From assembly GCA_003224515.1 (NCBI GenBank), contig QHZC01000226.1:1-11103 (forward strand): a stretch of DNA of 11,103 nucleotides, given 5' to 3'. Both the position numbers and the translations under genes were made by a program. The notes beneath the pieces are model-generated. The model was not told the origin of the DNA, ran no database searches, and was given only the letters and a program-made list of their open reading frames with translations. The stretch's first letter is position 1. Every line of letters starts with the position of its first letter. Below are positions 7,610 to 11,103 of this stretch, piece by piece. This DNA comes from Acidobacteriota bacterium (GTDB lineage: Bacteria > Acidobacteriota > Terriglobia > Acidiferrales > UBA7541).

Positions 7610-8944
7610 ATGCAAGACGGCAAGACGGCGGTTCGAGATGACAAAGCTATCGAGAACCGGTTGGCGATTGATGGCGGAAAGCCAGTTCGAACGGAGCCTT
7701 TGCCTCTCGAATTCCCCGGCGTTCAGCACATGGATGACGAGGAAGTCCAAGCCGTCAATCGGGTAATGCGAAGCCGGTCGTTGTTTCGCTATTACGGCGT
7801 CAATTTGCAGAAAGAAGTCGAGACCTTCGAATCTGAATTTGCGAAATTTCTCGGAGTGTCCCATGCTGTCGCGGTGAGCAGCGGTACCGGTGCGTTGAAT
7901 GTTGCGCTTTCGGCGTTGGGTGTAGGTCCTGGACAGGAAGTGATTGTCCCTGCTTACATGTGGATCTCGGTGGCTGCGGCAGTCGTCAATCATGGAGCCA
8001 TTCCGGTGCTGGCGGATATTGACGACACGTTCTGCCTCGACCCGAAATCTCTCGAAGAACGGATCAGCAGCAAAACGACCGGGATTATCGTCGTACACAT
8101 GAGCGGCGCTCCCGCCGACGTGAAAGCTATCCAAGAGATCGGACGGCATCATAACTTATTCTTACTGGAAGATTGCGCCCAATGTGTTGGAGGGACTATC
8201 AAAGGCCAGCGAGTCGGAACTTTCGGTAACATCGCCACGTTCAGCTTCCAGATGAATAAAAACATGACCTCAGGCGAGGGCGGCTGTGTGGTTACTAACA
8301 ACCTGCGGCTTTACCATCGGGCTTTTGCCTCCCACGACTTGGGCTACGCCCGGGACGATCAAGGACGCTTAAACCTCAGCGATCCCGATTTATGCCTGTG
8401 GGGCCAGGGCTATCGGCTCGATGAGCTTCGCGGTGCTGTGCTGCGCGTGCAATTAAGGAAACTCCCTAAGATCATAGCGAGCATGCATCGCAGCAAATAC
8501 CGCATTCGAAAAGCTTTGGGAAATTTTTCCCAGATTCAATTGCGAAAGATCGTGGATCCCGAAGGGGATACCGGCTCGTTCTTGATTACGACGTATGCCG
8601 ATCCGGAAACTGCGAGCCGCGTGAATGAGGCATTGAGGGCAGAGGGGATTGTGACTTTTCCACAGGGAATTTCCAATGTTCTGATGACGGAGTGGGGCTT
8701 ACATCTTTATTACAACATTGCAGGCCTTATGAAACGTACCAGCATCGACCGTCGCGGTTTCCCATGGAGCCTTGCGGATAATTCCGGCTTAAGGATCCAA
8801 TACTCGAAAGGAACGTGCCCTGTGGCCGATAGCCTCTTCGAGCGCAGCATCATTCTCGCAATCCCTTCGTCGCTAACAGAACGCGAAGAGGATGACATCA
8901 TCCACGCATTCGAAAAGGTGTATAAGGCGCTTCTCGCCTCATAA
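7610..8944 (+). CDS. DegT/DnrJ/EryC1-family PLP-dependent aminotransferase
   Basis: 444 residues with an ATG preceded by AAGGAG at 7 nt. It is a fold-type I aminotransferase. LAIDGGKPVRTEPLP (18-32) is the typical N-terminal signature; SSGTGAL (90-96) binds the cofactor phosphate; LLEDCAQ (185-191) holds Asp188, expected to contact the pyridine nitrogen. FSFQMNKNMTSGEGG (211-225) holds Lys217, the expected Schiff-base lysine. The C-terminal GFPWS, KGTCPVAD and PSSLTEREEDDII segments are also characteristic. The sequence style is near the glutamine:scyllo-inositol / AHBA-synthase branch rather than nucleotide-sugar enzymes, but the substrate cannot be fixed from sequence. The usual His after the EDxA motif is Gln191, which occurs in some members. 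No signal peptide, so cytosolic. Neighbouring sugar-catabolic genes suggest amination of a keto-sugar or keto-cyclitol (inference). It is convergent with the enolase-superfamily gene. Confidence 0.9.
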   Translation: MQDGKTAVRDDKAIENRLAIDGGKPVRTEPLPLEFPGVQHMDDEEVQAVNRVMRSRSLFRYYGVNLQKEVETFESEFAKFLGVSHAVAVSSGTGALNVALSALGVGPGQEVIVPAYMWISVAAAVVNHGAIPVLADIDDTFCLDPKSLEERISSKTTGIIVVHMSGAPADVKAIQEIGRHHNLFLLEDCAQCVGGTIKGQRVGTFGNIATFSFQMNKNMTSGEGGCVVTNNLRLYHRAFASHDLGYARDDQGRLNLSDPDLCLWGQGYRLDELRGAVLRVQLRKLPKIIASMHRSKYRIRKALGNFSQIQLRKIVDPEGDTGSFLITTYADPETASRVNEALRAEGIVTFPQGISNVLMTEWGLHLYYNIAGLMKRTSIDRRGFPWSLADNSGLRIQYSKGTCPVADSLFERSIILAIPSSLTEREEDDIIHAFEKVYKALLAS

Positions 8945-8951
8945 AAGTATT

Positions 8952-8981
8952 GTCGGCGACCGGGCGCCTCGTCGAGCCGAC
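8952..8981. terminator. Possible bidirectional terminator between convergent genes
   Basis: GTCGGCGAC (8952-8960) pairs with GTC (8971-8973) and GCCGAC (8976-8981), with a 2-nt bulge, in the 107-bp gap between the aminotransferase and the convergent enolase-superfamily gene. The position fits a terminator for both. There is no T-run on either side, so efficient factor-independent termination is uncertain. Confidence 0.35.
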
Positions 8982-9051
8982 ATGCGATCCGCAATATAAC
9001 TGCAGTTCGACGGACGGCATTGACCTTCGCGATCATACCCTCTGTGAGCGG

Positions 9052-10506
9052 TCAGACAGCACTCAGCCCTGGCCCCACGAGACTTGCGGTGTGAAGCTTT
9101 CCGTCTCGAACCTCAAACAAGCCTGAAAATTTTCCAAGCCATGGACGGTTCGCTGAGGGGACGAATTCGCGCCCGTTTGATTCAAGCGTAGCAATCGGGA
9201 AAACATGGGCGGCAATGCCTGCGGATTGAATGAGCGAGGCCCCCGGGCAGGTCAGATCCTGCGCCGTCATATACATCTTGAACTCTTGTGCGGCGGCATT
9301 AAGCACCAAAGACTGGCTCTGGCCCTTGCATGCCTTGAGCGCTATCCCCGTGTAGCCTATCTTTCGGCCGCGCAGAAGTGCATCGAAGCCTGTCAGCGAT
9401 TCGTCCATTACCACGGGCTTTAGCTTGGAAGCCCTGAAAAGCAATTGCTCTGGAGTGGCGACAAGGTCCCGCCGAGTCGGCTGCTCGATGAAGGTAATGC
9501 GCTCATAGCCGCCGGGCGATCCTTTCTCAATCCGGCGCATGAAACTAAGCAGGTAATCAACATCCGGACACTGCTCGTTGAAATCCAATGAATAATACCA
9601 GTGGCGAATGCCGCGATGGGTTTCCACTTCCGTCGCTACGCGGTCAATGTGCAACACTCGAGCGATGTCGCGCTCGAGATTGTTGCCGTCGAGTTTTATC
9701 TTAAGATGGTTGAGGCCATCAGCAACAATCCACTCGGCGAGCGTCTCTGGAAGGCCATCATTCAGTCGCTTCTTGATATCGGATTCTTCAATCGGATCAG
9801 AGGCGCCCACTGAATGATTGCACCACAACCAGGGCTTGGGAGCGCGCAAAAGATACTGGCCGGGAAATTTGCCCTTAAACTCCGGCGTCAGATAGTGGGC
9901 CAGGTCGTGGCTCACAAACTCTGGACCATAAGTTAAATAACAATTGAGATTGTGGGCTTTCCCGAACGCGTCATGAATGGCAGCGTCGAAGGGGCTTGCA
10001 GTAACTAAGGTGCAGAGCTTTGGGATCGGCCGATCGAGACGCATTTCTTGCGTGACTTCGGCCGAGGCTTTGAGGTATTCCGGTTCGAGAGCGAAATTGA
10101 TGTCTATCGGATGGCCCGGTTCTGTATAACCCTCGTTGATTTTCCTGATGCGCTCCGCGAGCCGTTTCATGGCATTGAGTGTGGTATCGTAAGAAAGCGT
10201 TTTGGATGGAAACGACCATTCATTGCCCATGGGCATGGAGCCGAATCCTTTGGCCACATGGCCGCTAACCGTCTCCGCCGTGCAATGAACGTTTAAAATC
10301 GTTACACGGTCTGCGCTACGGCCGCCAAACTTATAAGGCGTGCGATAAGGAAAATCCTCATAACTGACAAGGATCTCCTTGATCCGAATGTCGCTGGCTT
10401 TGCGTTTGGGTGCCGCTATCATCAGGCCGGTTGCGAGAGGAGAAAGGGTTCCGACGGAGGCAGCTTTCAGAAAACTCCGCCGCGTAATTCTAGAAGACGC
10501 CGCCAA
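9052..10506 (-). CDS. Tat-exported enolase-superfamily protein (mandelate racemase / muconate lactonizing type)
   Basis: 484 residues from a TTG start at 10506, chosen because GGAGGGGG lies 5 nt upstream and the frame then opens with a complete twin-arginine signal (TRRSFLKAA at 8-16, hydrophobic to about 32). The C-terminal barrel shows the superfamily's marks: LKIKLDG with a KxK pair (Lys269, Lys271), then metal ligands in LDFNEQ (Asp308), FIEQP (Glu341) and VMDES (Asp368/Glu369), and ALKACKGQS with Lys391/Lys394. Members abstract the proton alpha to a carboxylate, typically dehydrating sugar acids or racemising or cycloisomerising acids. All key residues appear present, so activity is likely. 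Length exceeds the usual 350-420 because of the signal and an expanded N-terminal part. A periplasmic location is unusual for a sugar-acid dehydratase. Probably co-transcribed with the isomerase gene 73 bp upstream. Substrate unknown. Confidence 0.88.
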   Translation of the reverse strand: MAASSRITRRSFLKAASVGTLSPLATGLMIAAPKRKASDIRIKEILVSYEDFPYRTPYKFGGRSADRVTILNVHCTAETVSGHVAKGFGSMPMGNEWSFPSKTLSYDTTLNAMKRLAERIRKINEGYTEPGHPIDINFALEPEYLKASAEVTQEMRLDRPIPKLCTLVTASPFDAAIHDAFGKAHNLNCYLTYGPEFVSHDLAHYLTPEFKGKFPGQYLLRAPKPWLWCNHSVGASDPIEESDIKKRLNDGLPETLAEWIVADGLNHLKIKLDGNNLERDIARVLHIDRVATEVETHRGIRHWYYSLDFNEQCPDVDYLLSFMRRIEKGSPGGYERITFIEQPTRRDLVATPEQLLFRASKLKPVVMDESLTGFDALLRGRKIGYTGIALKACKGQSQSLVLNAAAQEFKMYMTAQDLTCPGASLIQSAGIAAHVFPIATLESNGREFVPSANRPWLGKFSGLFEVRDGKLHTASLVGPGLSAV

Positions 10507-10519
10507 AATTACCCCCTCC
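10499..10519 (-). promoter_or_regulatory. Strong ribosome binding site that fixes the TTG start
   Basis: On the minus strand, GGAGGGGG then TAATT precedes TTG. This is the strongest Shine-Dalgarno match in the window and supports TTG initiation of the enolase-superfamily gene. Confidence 0.7.
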
Positions 10520-10579
10520 GGAAGAGCTTTTAGTAAAATTGCAATCCCCGGCGCAGCAGATCATAGTCGAATGCTTGGC

Positions 10580-11103
10580 CTAGAGCCCCGAAGCCTTTTC
10601 ATAAGCTTCGTGCAGCAGCGACTTGAGATAGTCGAGATTCTCTTTCGCGGCTAACATGACTTCTGGAACTGTGGCCCGTGAAACTGCTCTTCCTTGGTCG
10701 TCCGCAACGCTCGCAATGGCGTATTCCTGATGCAATGAGATGGGCCCGTGAAAATTTGATTGTCCGAGAATATGCAGGAACTCACTCCAGGGCACCATTC
10801 CCTGTCCCATCCGACAGGTTTGTGCTTCCAACCGGCGCGAGGGCAGTTTTTTCCAGACAAAATCTTTGACCGCAACCATCTTCAAACGAGGAATCACCAG
10901 ATTCGTTGCGGTCTCCCATCCGCTCTCGCAGCCGTCAGTTGTGCAATGCCCCAGGTCGAAATAAAAACCGCACCAGCGCGGATCAAGTGGTTCGATGACT
11001 TGTGCCATATCCCATATCGGCGCCCCGATGTAGTGAGCGTGGTTGTGGTAACCAACTGAAGTTCATATTTCGTGGCCAGTTCCACGAGTCCACGGAACTG
11101 GCG
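10580..11103 (-). pseudogene. Sugar phosphate isomerase/epimerase (xylose-isomerase-like TIM barrel), N-terminus outside the window, frameshifted near the edge
   Basis: The C-terminal half ends at TAG (10580-10582). The frame reads GYHNHAHYIGAPIWD, then MAQVIEPLDPRWCGFYFDLG followed by HC, later VAVKDFVWKK and ISLHQEYA. These are the metal-binding His (HNH), Asp-x-x-His (DLGH) and Glu (HQEY) elements of AP-endonuclease-2/xylose-isomerase-like barrels. Upstream of about 11050 this frame hits TGA. The expected preceding sequence (FRGLVELATKYELQLV) is in the next frame and would join as LQLV-YHNH if one base were missing near 11050-11053. So there is a one-base deletion, either a true mutation or a sequence error. 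Family members isomerise or epimerise sugars, or act on 3-keto-glycosides. It lies 73 bp upstream of the enolase-superfamily gene on the same strand, suggesting one operon. Confidence 0.75.

Noticed and set aside
1..11103. CRISPR array, tRNA, rRNA or phage genes
   Set aside because: No regularly spaced repeats, cloverleaf-like sequence or phage-type genes were seen.

Overview
The window looks like part of a carbohydrate-processing locus from a soil-type Gram-negative bacterium. Acidobacteriota fits best, with Verrucomicrobiota or Planctomycetota as alternatives. This is a moderate-confidence inference from gene content: a Tat-exported enolase-superfamily protein, xylose-isomerase-like TIM barrels, a tandem alpha/beta-hydrolase, a GH3 enzyme and a ROK regulator. 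There is no phylogenetic marker in the window.

Layout. The left part (1-3905) is all on the minus strand. In order of transcription it holds a ROK-family repressor with a frameshift (3905-2776), the 3' remnant of a sugar phosphate isomerase/epimerase (about 2631-2353), and an exported tandem alpha/beta-hydrolase that starts at 2187 and runs off the left edge. A divergent AT-rich regulatory region (3906-4460) separates these from a plus-strand GH3 glycosidase-like protein (4461-6878). After a 731-bp gap with a probable IS200/IS605-type right-end relic and a promoter comes a plus-strand DegT/DnrJ-type PLP aminotransferase (7610-8944). Convergent with it, on the minus strand, are a Tat-signal enolase-superfamily protein (10506-9052, TTG start) and, upstream of that, a sugar phosphate isomerase/epimerase (11103-10580) cut by the right edge and frameshifted near it.

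How the genes may work together. The hydrolase (esterase-like), the GH3 protein and the enolase-superfamily protein all carry export signals, so glycoside or ester processing probably happens in the periplasm. The isomerase/epimerase and aminotransferase would act on released sugars or cyclitols. The ROK protein would be the local sugar-responsive regulator. The GH3 and aminotransferase genes share nearly identical promoter modules (TATTTCTT, 16-17 nt, TTGACnATGCGCC, TATATA/TATATT), which suggests co-regulation.

Most notable: the GH3 protein has Glu where the family's nucleophile Asp normally sits and lacks the usual Lys-His substrate-binding pair. The first hydrolase domain has lost its nucleophile Ser while the second keeps it. 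Three of the seven genes contain small frame-breaking indels, either real decay or sequence error.
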